64,000 nt of DNA from Stutzerimonas nitrititolerans (GTDB taxonomy: Bacteria > Pseudomonadota > Gammaproteobacteria > Pseudomonadales > Pseudomonadaceae): positions 55,735-119,734 of the forward strand of contig NZ_RFFL01000005.1 of assembly GCF_003696285.1 (NCBI RefSeq), read 5' to 3'. The notes under the pieces were generated by a model. It worked only from the letters and a program-made list of their open reading frames with translations. It searched no databases and had not been told where the DNA came from. Of the stretch, positions 48,599 through 58,923 are shown piece after piece. Position 1 is the stretch's first letter. Each line of letters begins with the position of its first letter. Position numbers and translations under genes: made by a program.

Positions 48599-49419
48599 AG
48601 ACTCATCACATCGACGAAACGTGGCGTGGCGTCATTGTCGATGCGCAGGTTGTGGAAATCGAACAGCTTGCGGTCCGCCAGCTGCGAAGGCACCACGTTC
48701 TGCAACGCGCGGAACATGATCTCGGTACGCCCCGGCGATTTGCGCTCCCACTCCTGCAGCATCTCCTTGACCACCTGGCGCTGCAGGTTCTCCTGCGAGC
48801 CGCAGAGGTTGCACGGGATGATGGGGAATTCCTTCATCTGCGAATAGGCTTCGATATCGGCCTCGTTGCAATAGGCCAGCGGGCGGATCACCACGTTGCG
48901 GCCGTCGTCGGAGAGCAGCTTGGGCGGCATGGCCTTGAGCGTGCCGCCGTAGAACATGTTGAGGAAGAAGGTTTCCAGGATGTCGTCGCGGTGATGACCG
49001 AGCGCCATCTTGGTCGCGCCGATCTCGTCGGCGAAGGTATAGAGCGTGCCGCGGCGCAGGCGCGAGCACAGCGAGCAGGTGGTCTTGCCTTCCGGGATCT
49101 TCTCCTTGACCACCGAGTAGGTGTCCTTCTCGACGATGTGATACTCGACGCCGATGGACTGCAGGTAGTCTGGCAGCACGTGCTCGGGAAAGCCGGGCTG
49201 CTTCTGGTCCATGTTCACCGCGACGATTTCGAAGCGGATCGGCGCAACCTTCTGCAGGTAGAGCAGCACGTCGAGCATGGTGTAGCTGTCCTTGCCGCCA
49301 GACAGGCAGACCATGACCTTGTCGCCATCCTCGATCATGTTGAAATCGGTGACTGCCTCGCCGGCCAGGCGGCGCAGACGCTTCTGCAGTTTGTTCTGGT
49401 TGACCGAAAGGTTGCCCAT
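48595..49419 (-). CDS. ttcA: tRNA 2-thiocytidine biosynthesis protein TtcA
   Basis: 274 residues. The PP-loop SGGKDS is at 40-45, and two CXXC motifs (CSLC and CNLC) bind the Fe-S cluster. It thiolates C32 of certain tRNAs (including Arg and Ser types present in this window) with ATP. ATG 49419 starts [11 protein letters not shown]. The stop codon lies in a repeat of the GTAGGGCCGAAC family. Confidence 0.95.
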   Translation of the reverse strand: MGNLSVNQNKLQKRLRRLAGEAVTDFNMIEDGDKVMVCLSGGKDSYTMLDVLLYLQKVAPIRFEIVAVNMDQKQPGFPEHVLPDYLQSIGVEYHIVEKDTYSVVKEKIPEGKTTCSLCSRLRRGTLYTFADEIGATKMALGHHRDDILETFFLNMFYGGTLKAMPPKLLSDDGRNVVIRPLAYCNEADIEAYSQMKEFPIIPCNLCGSQENLQRQVVKEMLQEWERKSPGRTEIMFRALQNVVPSQLADRKLFDFHNLRIDNDATPRFVDVMSL

Positions 49420-49532
49420 GTCAGGAATCCGGGTGAGATGCGAAAGGCGCGCATTTTACGCGCAAAGTACGCCGCGCCCTACCCCATCCATCCAGCTCAT
49501 CGTGCGTATGGCGCTGTGCTAGGCTTGAGCCG

Positions 49533-50162
49533 ATGAACGATGAACTCGAACCCGAGATGGACCTGGCCGAGCAGATTCTCGTGCTGTTGCGCGAGCAGCC
49601 CGAAGGTTGCAGCGAATACCAGCTGATCCAGCAGCTCAAGGCTCGCCACAGCACGCACGTTCCCCATTTGCCGTTGATCGACAAGCTGGTGCTGTTTCGC
49701 ACCCACTTCCTGGTTTTCAACGCGTTGTACGAATTGCGCGATCGCCTCTGGCAGGCGGCCAGCCACAGCCTGCATATCTCACCGCTGTGCATCCAGCTTC
49801 GCCCCTACGTCGCGGCAACCAGCGGGGTCGTGCAGCCGGACCCGCTGCGCGCCTACTACCTGGACATGGCCAACCTGCGCGATACCGACGAAGAAGAAGT
49901 GGAGCGCCTGCTGGCGAGCTTCTGGACCCGCATGCGCGGTGGCTATGCCGAGGGCACGAGTGAAGCCTGGGACCCCGAAAAGAAGCGCGCGGCGCTCGAA
50001 CTGTTCGAGCTGGACCAGACCGGATCCTCACTGGATCTGCCGATGATCAAACGCCGCTACCGTCAGTTGGTCAGCATTCATCACCCGGATCGTGGCGGTA
50101 GCACCACGCGAATCCAGTCGATCAACCTGGCGATGGAAATATTGCAGCGCTATTACCAATAG
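49533..50162 (+). CDS. DnaJ-related co-chaperone-like protein
   Basis: 209 residues. N-terminal ~125 residues form a DnaJ-related domain (LAEQILVLLREQPEGCSEYQL; FLVFNALYELRDRL), and the C-terminus is a J domain with the HPD signature (LVSIHHPDRGG) that contacts DnaK. No zinc-finger or client-binding region of DnaJ is present. Divergent from ttcA. Confidence 0.85.
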   Translation: MNDELEPEMDLAEQILVLLREQPEGCSEYQLIQQLKARHSTHVPHLPLIDKLVLFRTHFLVFNALYELRDRLWQAASHSLHISPLCIQLRPYVAATSGVVQPDPLRAYYLDMANLRDTDEEEVERLLASFWTRMRGGYAEGTSEAWDPEKKRAALELFELDQTGSSLDLPMIKRRYRQLVSIHHPDRGGSTTRIQSINLAMEILQRYYQ

Positions 50163-50289
50163 CCGCCTAGCTTCCATTCGCTCTAATCGCACGCTTTCCA
50201 GTCCCTATACTGCGACATAAGGTCGCACGCCCGTCACGCTCTGACGGCAGCCAGGCGAAGCGACCCTCCATAACAGAGGAGACGCTGGC

Positions 50290-50889
50290 ATGATCAATCA
50301 CCTATGGGGATTGTTTGCCCACCCCGGGCAGGAATGGCAGGAGATCCGCGGCGAAGAGAAGGAAGTAGGCCATCTGCGTATTGGCGAGGTGCTGATACTC
50401 GCGGCCATCCCGGCAATCTCGGCCTATATCGGCACCACCCAGCTCGGCTGGAGCATCGGCGCCGGCGACCCGGTGAAACTCACTGAAGCAAGTGCACTGC
50501 AGCTGACGCTGCTTTCCTACCTGGCGATGCTCGCCGGCGTTGCGGTCATGGGCGGTTTCATCCACTGGATGTCGCGCACTTACGATGCCAGCCCCTCACT
50601 TACCCAGTGCATCGTGTTCGCCGCCTACACGGCAACGCCTCTGTTCATCGGCGGCCTGGCGGCGCTCTATCCGCATCTGTGGCTGGGCATGCTGGTCGGC
50701 ACCGCAGCGGTCTGCTACACGGCTTATCTGCTCTATGTCGGCGTGCCGACCTTCATGAACATTCCCGCCGATGAGGGGTTCCTGTTCTCCAGTTCCATTC
50801 TCGCCGTAGGGCTGGTGGTGCTGGTGGCGATCATCGCGCTGTCCGTGATCATGTGGGGCATGGGCCTCGGCCCTGTCTATATCCGCTAG
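50290..50889 (+). CDS. Yip1-family inner-membrane protein, copy 1
   Basis: 199 residues with five predicted transmembrane helices (VLILAAIPAISAYIG; LTLLSYLAMLAGVAVMGGF; VFAAYTATPLFIGGLAALYP; VGTAAVCYTAYLLYVG; LAVGLVVLVAIIALSVI) and the family segment HPGQEWQEI near the N-terminus. Role unknown in bacteria. A paralogue follows 184 bases downstream. Confidence 0.82.
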   Translation: MINHLWGLFAHPGQEWQEIRGEEKEVGHLRIGEVLILAAIPAISAYIGTTQLGWSIGAGDPVKLTEASALQLTLLSYLAMLAGVAVMGGFIHWMSRTYDASPSLTQCIVFAAYTATPLFIGGLAALYPHLWLGMLVGTAAVCYTAYLLYVGVPTFMNIPADEGFLFSSSILAVGLVVLVAIIALSVIMWGMGLGPVYIR

Positions 50890-50890
50890 A

Positions 50891-50966
50891 GCCTCAAGCC
50901 TCAAGCCTCAAGCCTCAAGCCTCAAGCCTCAAGCCTCAAGCCTCGAAATCTGGGGCTTGAGGCTTG
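50891..50966 (+). repeat. Heptanucleotide tandem repeat forming a hairpin
   Basis: GCCTCAA is repeated seven times exactly from 50891 to 50939, then a degenerate unit. CAAGCCTCAAGCCTC can pair with the inverted GGGCTTGAGGCTTG at 50953-50966, so the array extends one arm of a terminator-like stem just after the Yip1 gene. Confidence 0.8.
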
Positions 50967-51073
50967 TTCGTGGGCGATTTATTCATAACGGTCCGGGTTC
51001 AAGCCTGAATCCCTGCGCCGCTGCGACGTCTATACGACAACAGCAGCATCAACGTCGGCATCAGGAGGCTTCC

Positions 51074-51739
51074 ATGACCCCAGACTTCATCAGCCTGCTC
51101 ACCCGCCCCGACCGCGCCTGGACGAGCATCCGCCAGAAGGAGGATGCCAACAGCCTGCGCTACCTGATGCATCTTCTGTTGCTGGCGCTGATCCCCAGCG
51201 TCTGTCTGTTCATCGGTATCACCTACGTCGGCTGGAGCCTGGTGGATGAGGAGCGCGTACGCCTGGCGGCCGACAGCGCATTCCAGCTGTGTCTGTTCCT
51301 CTACATCACCATGGTGCTCGGCACCGTGATCATGGGCCTGTTCGTCCACTGGATGGCACGCAGCTTCGATGTACGGCCCAGCCTCAACCTGTGCATCGGC
51401 TTCATCGCCTACACCATCACGCCCTTCTTCGTCGCGGGCATTGCCGGCCTTTACCCGAACCGCTGGTTCGCGGCCATCGTGATCCTGCTGGCGGGCCTCT
51501 ACTCCACCTACCTGCTGTTCACCGGCCTGCCCGCCTTCATGCGCCAGCGCAGCTCGCAGAGCTTCCTGTATGCCAGCTCGATCTGGGGTGTGGCGCTGCT
51601 GGTAATAGTGACGGTGCTGGTTTCGATGATCCTGTTCTGGTCATTCTTCATGGAGCCGACCTACACCCGTACCGTGCAGGAGAACCAGAGTTACGGCACC
51701 CAGCAGGAGCGCCCCCAGGAGGAGCCCGGCGGTCTCTGA
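51074..51739 (+). CDS. Yip1-family inner-membrane protein, copy 2
   Basis: 221 residues; same five-helix topology as the preceding protein, with matching blocks (PSLNLCIGFIAYTITPFFVAG, cf. PSLTQCIVFAAYTATPLFIGG — about half the residues identical) and a C-terminal hydrophilic Gln/Glu-rich tail. Start ATG 51074 has AGGAGG six bases before. Tandem duplication is evident. Confidence 0.82.
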   Translation: MTPDFISLLTRPDRAWTSIRQKEDANSLRYLMHLLLLALIPSVCLFIGITYVGWSLVDEERVRLAADSAFQLCLFLYITMVLGTVIMGLFVHWMARSFDVRPSLNLCIGFIAYTITPFFVAGIAGLYPNRWFAAIVILLAGLYSTYLLFTGLPAFMRQRSSQSFLYASSIWGVALLVIVTVLVSMILFWSFFMEPTYTRTVQENQSYGTQQERPQEEPGGL

Positions 51740-51795
51740 ATGGCACTACGCTGGATTCATTGCGGCATAATGCGTGGCTTCTTCGGAGGCCACGA

Positions 51796-52290
51796 ATGCC
51801 CGAACAGCTCCACGCCCGTGTCGAGGCCTGCTATCAGCAGGCCGAAGCCTTTTTCAAGCAGAGATTCGAGCGCCCCCAGGTCAGCTTCAAGCTGCGCGGG
51901 CAGAAAGCCGGCGTGGCGCACCTGCACGAGAATCTGTTGCGCTTCAATCCACAGCTTTACCGGGAAAACCGCGAGCATTTTCTCAAGCAGACCGTTGCCC
52001 ATGAAGTGGCGCACCTGATCGCCCACCGCCTGTTCGGCAATCGAATACGCGCCCATGGCGAGGAATGGCAGCTGATCATGCGTGGCGTCTATGAACTGCC
52101 GGCCGATCGCTGCCATAACTATGAAATCGCCCGGCGCCAGGTCAGCCGCTACATCTACCGTTGCGAATGCCCCGAGCGCGATTTTCCATTCACCGCGCAA
52201 CGGCATGCGCTCGTGCGCAAGGGCCGCCGCTATTTCTGTCGGAGCTGCCGTGCCACGCTGGTATTCAGCGGTCAGCAGCGGCTGGAATGA
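51796..52290 (+). CDS. sprT: SprT-family zinc metalloprotease-like protein
   Basis: 164 residues, SprT-like domain with the zinc motif HEVAH (69-73) in VAHEVAHLIAHRLFGN and a C-terminal zinc-ribbon (CRSCRATLVF and an upstream YRCECP). In eukaryotes, the SprT-like fold (Spartan) cleaves DNA-protein crosslinks; bacterial SprT function is not settled. Convergent with the MFS gene (7 bases). Confidence 0.9.
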   Translation: MPEQLHARVEACYQQAEAFFKQRFERPQVSFKLRGQKAGVAHLHENLLRFNPQLYRENREHFLKQTVAHEVAHLIAHRLFGNRIRAHGEEWQLIMRGVYELPADRCHNYEIARRQVSRYIYRCECPERDFPFTAQRHALVRKGRRYFCRSCRATLVFSGQQRLE

Positions 52291-52297
52291 ACGGCGA

Positions 52298-53485
52298 TCA
52301 AAGACGACCCGTCCGCCAGGCCGCCACGATGAACAGCGCCGCAAGCACGGCCATGAGCGGCAACCAGCCGGCATGCTCCCAGATGTAGCCGGCGCCATAA
52401 CCCACCACACTCGATCCCAGGTAATAGGCGCACAGATAAAGCGCCGAAGCCTGGGCTTTTGCAGCTTTGGCGTGCTGTCCGACCTGACCGCTGGCTACCG
52501 CATGTGCAGCGAAGAAGCCCAGCGTGAACAGCGCCAGACCGGCGATGATGCAGCCTAGCCAAGGCGTGGTGCAGAGCCCAACGCCAATCAGCATCAGCCC
52601 GATGCCGTACTGCAACACGCGCCGCGCACCGAAACGCGGAACCAGCCGGCCCGCCCAGCCAGCGCTGAAGATGCCCACCAGATAGACGGTGAACAACAGG
52701 CCGATCACCGTCGATGACAGGCCGAAAGGCGCACCCGCCAGGCGAAACCCGATGTAGTTGAACAGCGCCACGAAGCCGCCCATCAGCAGGAACGCCTGTA
52801 GGAACAACAGCCGCAGCATCGGATTGCGCAGATGCAGGCCGAAGTTGGCGAGCAATCCACTCAGCGAGAGCGGCTGCGCCTTGAAGTGGCGCGACGCGGG
52901 CAGCAACCAGACGAACAGGCTCAGCGCCAGCGCGCCAAGACCCGCGATTCCGCCCAGCGCCAATTGCCAGCCGCCGATATCGCTGAGCAGACCGGACAGC
53001 AGGCGCCCCAGCAAACCACCCAGTGCCGTACCGCCGATGTACAGCCCCATCGCTGCCGGCAGGGACTGCGGATCGAACTCTTCGCCGACATAGGCCATCG
53101 CCAGCGCGGGCAGACCGCTCAACGCAAGCCCCAGCAGCGCGCGCAGCACCAGCAACAGGTTCCAGGACTCGACCAGCGCACAGGCCAGCCCCAGCAGGCT
53201 GGCCAGGCTCAGCGCGACCACCATTACTGGTTTGCGCCCCCAGCTCTCGGCCAGCGCTCCGGCGATCAGCAAACAGAGCGCCAGGGAAAGCGTCGTCAGC
53301 GACAAGGCCAGACTGCTGCTCGCTGCCGATACGGCGAAACGCGACGCCAACAACGGTAACAATGGCTGCACACAATAGAGCAGCGCAAAGGTGGCGAAAC
53401 CCGCGCAGAACAACGCCAGCGTCGCGTTGCGATAGCCTGGCGTACCCCGTTTGAGGTGAGACGAGGTGCTGCTATCGACTGTCAT
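52298..53485 (-). CDS. MFS transporter (YnfM/drug:H+ antiporter type)
   Basis: 395 residues with 12 predicted transmembrane helices and the MFS loop 2-3 motif A (GALAESWGRKPVMVV). The sequence resembles the YnfM/arabinose-efflux group. Substrate unknown. Start ATG 53485 (MTVDSSTSSHLK). Confidence 0.85.
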   Translation of the reverse strand: MTVDSSTSSHLKRGTPGYRNATLALFCAGFATFALLYCVQPLLPLLASRFAVSAASSSLALSLTTLSLALCLLIAGALAESWGRKPVMVVALSLASLLGLACALVESWNLLLVLRALLGLALSGLPALAMAYVGEEFDPQSLPAAMGLYIGGTALGGLLGRLLSGLLSDIGGWQLALGGIAGLGALALSLFVWLLPASRHFKAQPLSLSGLLANFGLHLRNPMLRLLFLQAFLLMGGFVALFNYIGFRLAGAPFGLSSTVIGLLFTVYLVGIFSAGWAGRLVPRFGARRVLQYGIGLMLIGVGLCTTPWLGCIIAGLALFTLGFFAAHAVASGQVGQHAKAAKAQASALYLCAYYLGSSVVGYGAGYIWEHAGWLPLMAVLAALFIVAAWRTGRL

Positions 53486-53849
53486 GGCATGGCTCCTACA
53501 TGAACCGCGGAAAAAAAAGCCGCAAAGCCTAGCACAATGGTTCCAGGCCGACCGGCTCGGCGTGAGCCATTCTTGTTCCAAAACATAAACCTGTCATTTT
53601 GTATGGCTTTTGGTGACAGCTCATCGGACAATGCCGATGCAGACGATTCGGGGCTCAGCCTTGACCATGGACATGGCGGTCAGCCTGGTCTGGTGATACC
53701 CGAACGCGGCCTGGAAGCATCGTCGCCGCGAAAGGCGACGCTTTGAAACGCCAGAGCCAGGGGCAATTCACCGCATACGGAACGCGAACGCAATTGCCCA
53801 AAGCCGGTCAATGACTAGACTCCTGTGAAGGCCAGTCGGAGTAGAACAA
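53486..53849. other. Intergenic region, MFS / napE
   Basis: 364 bases holding both promoters. A hairpin CGTCGCC-GCGAAA-GGCGACG lies at 53724-53743. GGGCAATT (53761-53768) and AATTGCCC (53792-53799) form an 8-bp inverted repeat 50-90 bases before napE. No clean ANR/FNR box (TTGAT-N4-ATCAA) is visible. A 69-codon plus-strand ORF here has no support. Confidence 0.45.
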
Positions 53850-54029
53850 ATGAATCATAATGACGATGCCCCAGCGCACATCTCCAGCAAGAGCGAGGAA
53901 ACTCGGCTCTTCGTCTTCCTGATCGTTTTCCTGTTCCCGATTCTCAGCGTCGCGCTGGTTGCCACCTATGGCTTCATCGTCTGGATATCCCAGATGACGA
54001 TCTTCGGCCCACCGGGGCCCGCCGGCTAA
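53850..54029 (+). CDS. napE: NapE, periplasmic nitrate reductase accessory membrane protein
   Basis: 59 residues, MNHNDDAPAHISSKSEE then a single transmembrane helix (FVFLIVFLFPILSVALVATYG — about residues 21-41). The size, one-helix topology and position upstream of napD identify NapE. Function not defined. GGAG lies about 6 bases before the ATG. Confidence 0.88.
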   Translation: MNHNDDAPAHISSKSEETRLFVFLIVFLFPILSVALVATYGFIVWISQMTIFGPPGPAG

Positions 54030-54093
54030 ACGACACGCTTCGCGCATAAAGCCAATCACATCGGATAACCGATGCGTCAGATGGAATTCGTCG

Positions 54094-54348
54094 ATGGAAC
54101 AGATCCACATCACCAGTTTGCTGGTGCACTGCCGTCCTGAGCAAATGACCGCCGTGAAGGCCAACCTGGCCCTGTTGCCAGGGCTCGAACTGCATCAGGA
54201 AAGCGCCGCAGGAAAGGTGGTGGTGGTGCTCGAAGCAGAGCACGAAAGCCAGATCCTGAAGACACTCGAGCAGATCCAGAACCTGCCCGGCGTTCTCAAT
54301 GCCGCCATGATTTACCACGAACTCCTCAGCACCGAAGGAGAAGCCTGA
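54094..54348 (+). CDS. napD: NapD, NapA maturation chaperone
   Basis: 84 residues ([20 protein letters not shown]), a ferredoxin-fold chaperone that binds the Tat signal of NapA. Its last base overlaps napA by one base (TGATG). Confidence 0.93.
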   Translation: MEQIHITSLLVHCRPEQMTAVKANLALLPGLELHQESAAGKVVVVLEAEHESQILKTLEQIQNLPGVLNAAMIYHELLSTEGEA

Positions 54349-56852
54349 TGAGCCTCACCCGTCGCCAGTTCGCCAAGGCCAATGCCGCGGCCATCGCCGC
54401 CAGCGCTGCTGGCATCCCCATTGCCAGCAGCGCCGCCAACCTGATCACCGAAGCGGATGCGACCAACCTGCGCTGGAACAAGGCGCCCTGCCGTTTCTGC
54501 GGCACCGGTTGCGGCGTCATGGTGGGCACCCGCAACAACCAGGTCGTTGCCACCCATGGCGACGTCAAGGCGGAGGTCAATCGGGGCATCAACTGCGTCA
54601 AAGGCTACTTCCTGTCGAAGATCATGTACGGCAGCGACCGCCTGACCCAACCGCTGCTGCGCATGAAGAACGGCCAGTACGACAAGCAGGGCGAATTCCA
54701 GCCGGTCAGCTGGGAACAGGCCTTCGATGTCATGGAAGAAAAATACAAGGCGGCGCTCAAGGAAAGCGGCCCGAGCTCGATCGGCATGTTCGGCTCCGGC
54801 CAGTGGACCATCTGGGAAGGCTATGCAGCCAACAAGCTGATGAAGGCGGGCTTTCGCTCCAACAACATCGACCCCAACGCCCGCCACTGCATGGCCTCGG
54901 CGGCCGTGGGCTTCATGCGCACCTTCGGCATGGACGAACCCATGGGCTGCTACGACGACATCGAGGCCGCCGACGCCTTCGTGCTCTGGGGCTCGAACAT
55001 GGCCGAGATGCACCCGGTGCTCTGGACCCGCGTCACCGATCGCCGGCTCAGCGCGCCACACGTCAAGGTCGCGGTGATGTCCACCTTCGAGCACCGCAGC
55101 TTCGACCTGGCCGACATTCCCATGGTGTTCAACCCCCAGACCGACCTGGTGATCCTCAACTACATCGCCAACCACATCATCCAGAGCGGTGCCGTCAATC
55201 AGGACTTCATCGAGAAACACACCCGGTTCGCCAAGGGCGCGACCAATATCGGCTATGGCCTGCGGCCGACCGACCCGCGCGAACTCAAGGCCGAGAACGC
55301 AGGCGTCGCTGGCAGCTGGACCGACATTAGCTTCGAGGACTACGCCGAGTTCCTCAAACCCTACACCCTCGAGCACGCCGCCCATGAATCGGGCGTGCCC
55401 GCCGAACGCCTGAAGGCGCTGGCCGAGCTCTATGCCGATCCCAAGACCAAGGTGATGTCGTTCTGGACCATGGGCTTCAACCAGCACACCCGCGGTGTCT
55501 GGGCGAACAACATGATCTACAACATCCACCTGCTCACCGGGAAGATCAGCGAACCGGGCAACAGCCCCTTCTCGCTTACCGGCCAACCCTCGGCCTGTGG
55601 CACCGCGCGCGAGGTGGGCACCTTCTCCCATCGCCTGCCCGCGGACCTGGTCGTCACCAACCCGAAACACCGCGCCGTCAGTGAAAAGATCTGGAAGCTG
55701 CCCGAAGGCACCATCCAGGAGAAGATCGGCTACCACGCGGTGGAGCAGAGCCGTCAGTTGAAGGACGGCGGCCTGAAGGTCTACTGGACTCAGGTCTCCA
55801 ACAACATGCAGGCCGGCCCCAACCTGATGCAGGAAACCCTGCCCGGCTGGCGCAACCCGGAAACCTTCATCATCGTTTCCGACGTCTACCCCACCGTTTC
55901 GGCTCAGGCGGCCGACCTGATCCTGCCCGCCGCCATGTGGGTGGAGAAGGAAGGTGCCTACGGCAACGCCGAGCGCCGCACGCATTTCTGGCATCAACTG
56001 GTCGACGCACCCGGCGAGGCGCGCTCCGATCTGTGGCAGCTCATGGAATTCTCCAAGCGCTTCACCACCAATGAAGTGTGGCCCGAAGAGCTGCTGAGCA
56101 AGGCCCCGGAACTCAAGGGCAAGACGCTGTTCGACGTGCTGTTCCGCAACGGCAAGGTCGACCGCTTCCCCACCTCGGACATCGAGGAAGGCTATCGTAA
56201 CCGCGAGTCCGAAGAGTACGGCTTCTACGTACAGAAGGGCCTGTTCGAGGAGTACGCCGAGTTCGGCCGTGGCCACGGACACGACCTGGCCGACTTCGAC
56301 CGCTATCACCAGGAGCGCGGTCTGCGCTGGCCGGTAGTCGACGGTGAGGAAACCCGCTGGCGCTACCGCGAAGGCTACGACTCCTACGTGGAAAAGGGCA
56401 CCGGCGTGCAGTTCTACGGCTACCCGGACAAGAAGGCGATCATCTTCGCCCTGCCCTACGAGGTTCCCGCCGAGATACCGGACGAGGAATACCCATTCTG
56501 GCTCAGCACCGGTCGCGTTCTGGAGCACTGGCACACCGGCAGCATGACCCAGCGTGTCGACGAGTTGCATCGGGCCGTGCCGGACGCACTCGTCTACATG
56601 CACCCCGAGGATGCGCGCAAGCTCAATGCGCGGCGCGGCAGCGTGGTCAAGGTGGTCAGCCGGCGCGGCGAAATGCAGGCACGGGTGGAAACCCGTGGTC
56701 GTAACAAGCCGCCGATGGGCCTGGTCTTCGTGCCTTTCTTCGACGCCAACAAGCTGATCAACAAGGTCACTCTCGACGCCACCGACCCGATCTCCAAGCA
56801 GACCGATTACAAGAAATGCGCCGTGAAGATCGAAGTGGTCAGCATCGCCTGA
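54348..56852 (+). CDS. napA: NapA, periplasmic nitrate reductase catalytic subunit
   Basis: 834 residues. Twin-arginine signal LTRRQFAKA (Arg5-Arg6) followed by a hydrophobic stretch; one [4Fe-4S] cluster ligated by C48, C51, C55 and C83; Mo ligand Cys181 in NARHCMASA. Bis-MGD cofactor protein reducing nitrate to nitrite with electrons from NapB. The gene follows napD immediately. Confidence 0.97.
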   Translation: MSLTRRQFAKANAAAIAASAAGIPIASSAANLITEADATNLRWNKAPCRFCGTGCGVMVGTRNNQVVATHGDVKAEVNRGINCVKGYFLSKIMYGSDRLTQPLLRMKNGQYDKQGEFQPVSWEQAFDVMEEKYKAALKESGPSSIGMFGSGQWTIWEGYAANKLMKAGFRSNNIDPNARHCMASAAVGFMRTFGMDEPMGCYDDIEAADAFVLWGSNMAEMHPVLWTRVTDRRLSAPHVKVAVMSTFEHRSFDLADIPMVFNPQTDLVILNYIANHIIQSGAVNQDFIEKHTRFAKGATNIGYGLRPTDPRELKAENAGVAGSWTDISFEDYAEFLKPYTLEHAAHESGVPAERLKALAELYADPKTKVMSFWTMGFNQHTRGVWANNMIYNIHLLTGKISEPGNSPFSLTGQPSACGTAREVGTFSHRLPADLVVTNPKHRAVSEKIWKLPEGTIQEKIGYHAVEQSRQLKDGGLKVYWTQVSNNMQAGPNLMQETLPGWRNPETFIIVSDVYPTVSAQAADLILPAAMWVEKEGAYGNAERRTHFWHQLVDAPGEARSDLWQLMEFSKRFTTNEVWPEELLSKAPELKGKTLFDVLFRNGKVDRFPTSDIEEGYRNRESEEYGFYVQKGLFEEYAEFGRGHGHDLADFDRYHQERGLRWPVVDGEETRWRYREGYDSYVEKGTGVQFYGYPDKKAIIFALPYEVPAEIPDEEYPFWLSTGRVLEHWHTGSMTQRVDELHRAVPDALVYMHPEDARKLNARRGSVVKVVSRRGEMQARVETRGRNKPPMGLVFVPFFDANKLINKVTLDATDPISKQTDYKKCAVKIEVVSIA

Positions 56853-56863
56853 GGAGAGACACC

Positions 56864-57355
56864 ATGAAATTCCAGCTTCTGCCCTTGACGCTCCTCGCGG
56901 TGTTCGGCCTGGCCATTGCCGCAGAATCCGACTACCCGCTCGACGCGCCGGCCCCAGACGGTCGGCGCCCCGGCGGCACCATCACTCAGGAGTTCACCCC
57001 GCCGCCCCTGCACGACGAGGAGAACAAGGATCTGCGCCGCGAGCGCAACTACCCCGAACAACCACCGACCATTCCGCACAGCATTCGCGGCTACCAGATC
57101 GATCGCAACAGCAACAAGTGCCTGAGCTGCCACAGCCGTGCCAACAGCGCGCGCACCCAGTCGCCCATGATCAGCTTCACCCACTACACCGACCGGGACA
57201 GCCAGACCCTGGGCGCCGTGGCGCCGCGGCGCTATTTCTGCACCCAGTGCCATGTGCCGCAGCAGGATGTGAAGCCGCTGGTGGAGAACCAGTTCGAGAC
57301 GATCGACGAACTGCTCTACCGTGAAACATCGCCTGAGAGCGAGGGCAGACGATGA
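56864..57355 (+). CDS. napB: NapB, diheme cytochrome c subunit
   Basis: 163 residues with a signal peptide ([16 protein letters not shown]) and two CXXCH heme motifs (CLSCH, CTQCH), with distal His residues in PHSIRGYQ and FTHYTDR. Receives electrons from NapC. Its stop overlaps the napC start (ATGA). Confidence 0.96.
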   Translation: MKFQLLPLTLLAVFGLAIAAESDYPLDAPAPDGRRPGGTITQEFTPPPLHDEENKDLRRERNYPEQPPTIPHSIRGYQIDRNSNKCLSCHSRANSARTQSPMISFTHYTDRDSQTLGAVAPRRYFCTQCHVPQQDVKPLVENQFETIDELLYRETSPESEGRR

Positions 57356-57948
57356 AAGCGATACTGTCCTTTCTCAAACGCTACTGGGGTGTACTGCGCC
57401 GCCCCAGCGTGCATTACAGCCTGGGCGTTCTGGTCCTGGGCGGTTTCCTTGCCGGCATCGTCTTCTGGGGCGGTTTCAACACCGCGCTGGAAGCCACCAA
57501 CACCGAGGCCTTCTGCATTTCATGCCATGAAATGGAAGACAACGTGTACATGGAGATCAAGGAAACCATCCACTACAGCAACCGCTCCGGCGTGCGTGCC
57601 ACCTGCCCCGACTGTCACGTCCCCCATGAATGGACCGACAAGATCGCCCGCAAGATGCAGGCCTCGAAGGAGGTCTGGGGCAAGATCTTCGGCACCATCA
57701 ACACACGTGAGAAGTTCCTCGGCATGCGTCGTGAGCTGGCCGAACACGAGTGGGCGCGACTGAAAGCCAACGACTCGCTGGAATGCCGTAACTGCCACGA
57801 CTACGATTCCATGGACTTCACCCGCCAGAGTCCGCGGGCGGCACGTTTCCACTCCTCCGCGCTGGGAAGCGGCGATGCGACCTGCATCGATTGTCACAAG
57901 GGCATCGCCCACCGCCTGCCCGACATGCGCGACGTACCCGGCTGGTAA
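57352..57948 (+). CDS. napC: NapC, membrane tetraheme cytochrome c
   Basis: 198 residues: N-terminal anchor ([20 protein letters not shown]) and four heme motifs CISCH, CPDCH, CRNCH, CIDCH. Passes quinol electrons to NapB. The operon is napEDABC without napF, napG or napH, a layout common in pseudomonads. Confidence 0.97.
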   Translation: MKAILSFLKRYWGVLRRPSVHYSLGVLVLGGFLAGIVFWGGFNTALEATNTEAFCISCHEMEDNVYMEIKETIHYSNRSGVRATCPDCHVPHEWTDKIARKMQASKEVWGKIFGTINTREKFLGMRRELAEHEWARLKANDSLECRNCHDYDSMDFTRQSPRAARFHSSALGSGDATCIDCHKGIAHRLPDMRDVPGW

Positions 57949-57954
57949 GGGATT

Positions 57955-58004
57955 GGCCGAACAGTTCGGCCCTACGCAATCAGTAGGGCCGAATTTATTC
58001 GGCC
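57955..58004. repeat. Palindrome pair B (GTAGGGCCGAAC family)
   Basis: GGCCGAACAGTTCGGCCC (57955-57972, then TAC) and GTAGGGCCGAATTTATTCGG (from 57983) lie 7 bases apart in inverted orientation, 6 bases after the napC stop. The arms face outward, opposite to pairs A and C. Confidence 0.75.
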
Positions 58005-58080
58005 TTTGCGTACCAATCCGGATAGCTACCATCCTCTATGGTTTGTCGTTGCTGTCATCAAAACAATAAAGGAGACCCCG

Positions 58081-58875
58081 ATGCGTTACAGCCTGCTCGG
58101 CCTGCTCATGGCCACCAGCTTCATCGCCCATGCCGAAATTCAGACTCGGGAAATTCCCTACACCGCTGCCGATGGCACCCGGATGGTCGGCTACTACGCC
58201 TATGACGACGCCATCGAGGGCCAACGCCCCGGTGTGGTGGTGGTGCATGAATGGTGGGGCCTCAACGATTACGCCAAGCGTCGCGCACGTGATCTCGCGG
58301 AGTTGGGTTACAGCGCCCTGGCCATCGACATGTATGGCGAAGGCAAACACACCGAGCATCCCAAGGATGCGATGAGCTTCATGCAGGCTGCGCTGGCCGA
58401 TGCGGACGCGGCGAAAGCCCGCTTCACCGCCGGCCTCGACCTGCTCAAGGAACAGGCGCAGACCGATACCGCCAGACTCGGCGCGGTGGGCTACTGCTTC
58501 GGCGGCAAGGTGGTACTGGACATGGCGCGCCAGGGCGTACCGCTGGAAGGCGTGGTCAGCTTCCATGGTGCGCTGGCCACCGAAACCCGCGCCGTGCCCG
58601 GCAGCGTCAAGGCGCGGGTGCTGGTCGAACACGGCAGCGAGGACAGCATGGTCAGCCCCAGCGACGTGGCGGAGCTGAACGCGGAAATGGTCAAGGCCGG
58701 CGCCGACTACCAGTTCGTCAGCCTGCCCGGCGCCAAGCACGGTTTCACCAACCCTGGCGCCGACGAGCATCAGAAACAGGGGCTCGATCTGGCTTACAGC
58801 AAAACCGCCGATGAGCGTTCCTGGGCCGACATGCAGCGCTTCCTCAAGGAAACCTTCGACAAGGCCGAGCGCTGA
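58081..58875 (+). CDS. Exported dienelactone hydrolase-family protein
   Basis: 264 residues, N-terminal signal sequence MRYSLLGLLMATSFIAHA, then an alpha/beta-hydrolase fold. The dienelactone-hydrolase nucleophile motif is GYCFGG (Cys), with the acid in GSEDSMV and His in AKHGFTNP. Acts in the periplasm by the signal; substrate unknown, chlorocatechol-pathway enzymes being cytosolic relatives. It follows repeat pair B. Confidence 0.88.
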   Translation: MRYSLLGLLMATSFIAHAEIQTREIPYTAADGTRMVGYYAYDDAIEGQRPGVVVVHEWWGLNDYAKRRARDLAELGYSALAIDMYGEGKHTEHPKDAMSFMQAALADADAAKARFTAGLDLLKEQAQTDTARLGAVGYCFGGKVVLDMARQGVPLEGVVSFHGALATETRAVPGSVKARVLVEHGSEDSMVSPSDVAELNAEMVKAGADYQFVSLPGAKHGFTNPGADEHQKQGLDLAYSKTADERSWADMQRFLKETFDKAER

Positions 58876-58923
58876 GTCGATCCGCTACGGGACACGTCGC
58901 CGCGACGAACACGGCGGTTCCAT

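Noticed and set aside
53537..53746. 69-codon plus-strand ORF before napE
   Set aside because: No ribosome site, no family resemblance, biased composition; lies in a promoter region.
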